Source: CAZMXI01 sp964570205 (lineage in GTDB: Bacteria; Planctomycetota; Phycisphaerae; Tepidisphaerales; Tepidisphaeraceae). Taken from it: a stretch of 64,000 nucleotides of DNA. Of the stretch, positions 63,634 to 64,000 are shown one piece after another (position 1 is the stretch's first letter; every line of letters starts with the position of its first letter). The position numbers and the translations under genes are program-made. The DNA lies in the NCBI GenBank assembly GCA_964570205.1, contig CAZMXI010000001.1, forward strand, positions 1 to 64,000. The letters are read 5' to 3'. The notes beneath the pieces are model-generated. The model was given only the letters and a program-made list of their open reading frames with translations. It ran no database searches and was not told the DNA's origin.

Positions 63634-64000
63634 TCACTTGATGCTGGCGGCGCGCGTGGCCAGGAAGCCACTGAGCGTCACATCCAGCGATTCAGATGTA
63701 TTCATCCGCACAAAATCAATGTGCATGCCGCGACAGAGCTTCTTGAGCCGCTCGGTGGCATCGGCCAGTTGCGCCAGATACCCTTCCCGCAGCGCCCGCG
63801 GCTCGGTCAGCAGTTCGCCCATCTCTTCCAGACCCTTGAAGAGCGTCACATCCTCAAACGGAAACTCGATTTCCATCGGGTCCAGCACCTGGAACGCCAT
63901 CATCTCGTGTTTTTTGTAGCGCAGGTGCCGCAGGCCCTGCGTGATGCCGTCCAGGTCGTCAAAGAAGTCCGACAGGATCACGATCAGGCTGCGATGCGTC
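63634..64000 (-). CDS. DUF58 protein, C-terminal part
   Basis: The right edge cuts the gene, leaving about 122 C-terminal residues. The segment THRSLIVILSDFFDD and the following LRHLRYKKHEMMAFQVLDP and EIEFPFEDVTLFKGLEE are the VWA-related core of DUF58, usually encoded between a MoxR AAA+ ATPase and BatA. It likely helps assemble the Bat complex. The start and any MoxR gene would lie beyond 64000. Confidence 0.85.
   Translation of the reverse strand, partial: THRSLIVILSDFFDDLDGITQGLRHLRYKKHEMMAFQVLDPMEIEFPFEDVTLFKGLEEMGELLTEPRALREGYLAQLADATERLKKLCRGMHIDFVRMNTSESLDVTLSGFLATRAASIK

Noticed and set aside
1..64000. CRISPR arrays, prophage, transposases, tRNA or rRNA genes
   Set aside because: No regularly spaced repeats, integrase, transposase or structural RNA signature was found on either strand by reading; a dedicated tRNA scan could not be run.

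Overview
The window looks like a high-GC planctomycete chromosome (Planctomycetota, possibly Phycisphaerae-like). No rRNA or taxonomic marker was compared, so this is inference. The support is the gene content: three Tat-exported Gfo/Idh/MocA oxidoreductases, a DUF1080 protein, a formylglycine-type sulfatase, a sialidase, a CE15-type esterase, a PEP-CTERM protein, a TonB-like protein and a Bat-type operon (DUF58, two VWA membrane proteins, a large coiled-coil protein). Two 10-N runs (299-308 and 33213-33222) show a scaffolded, probably metagenomic, assembly. I see no rRNA, tRNA, CRISPR array, insertion sequence or prophage.

Layout. 1-8300: the N-terminus of a secreted beta-helix protein, ferritin, a minus-strand operon (CE15 esterase, Gfo/Idh/MocA, DUF6504-like), a divergent Gfo/Idh/MocA plus HEAT-repeat pair, and pdxH. 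8300-14100: secreted saccharide-related and unknown proteins (fucose-isomerase-like Tat protein, VCBS protein, glycosidase-like protein). 14100-20900: a membrane protein, ABC ATPase, ABC-2 permease and sialidase. 20920-24640: a leader region with attenuator features, then ileS and purN. 24700-31700: aldo/keto reductase, truD, a DUF378-FAS1 operon divergent from a CarH-like MerR regulator, class II photolyase and a third Gfo/Idh/MocA. 31700-42200: LOG-family protein, TonB-like gene broken by a gap, methyltransferase, cysS, nucleotide-sugar dehydrogenase, copA, a very acidic protein and DUF1080. 42200-48800: PEP-CTERM protein, DUF362, a small ORF, sulfatase and a GH13 protein. 48870-64000: lepA and a long minus-strand operon (DUF58, VWA/BatA-like, VWA/GATase-like, DUF4175-like coiled-coil, two tandem terpene-cyclase-fold proteins, NPCBM protein).

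How it fits together. Much of the window deals with sulfated, acetylated or oxidised polysaccharides outside the cytoplasm, plus housekeeping translation genes (ileS, cysS, lepA, truD). The most striking element is the ileS leader. It has a TTGACT-N17-TAGACT promoter, a 21-codon ORF with three clustered Ile codons, and three mutually exclusive RNA helices ending in a strong terminator, which is the layout of leader-peptide transcription attenuation. The second is a CarH-like regulator that keeps the Wx9EH motif but has Tyr where the cobalamin-ligand His is expected. It lies beside a photolyase and a divergent operon whose predicted transcription start overlaps three 9-bp direct repeats. The third is a recurring TANNNT box 6-8 nt before the ATG of many genes, which suggests frequent leaderless mRNAs.
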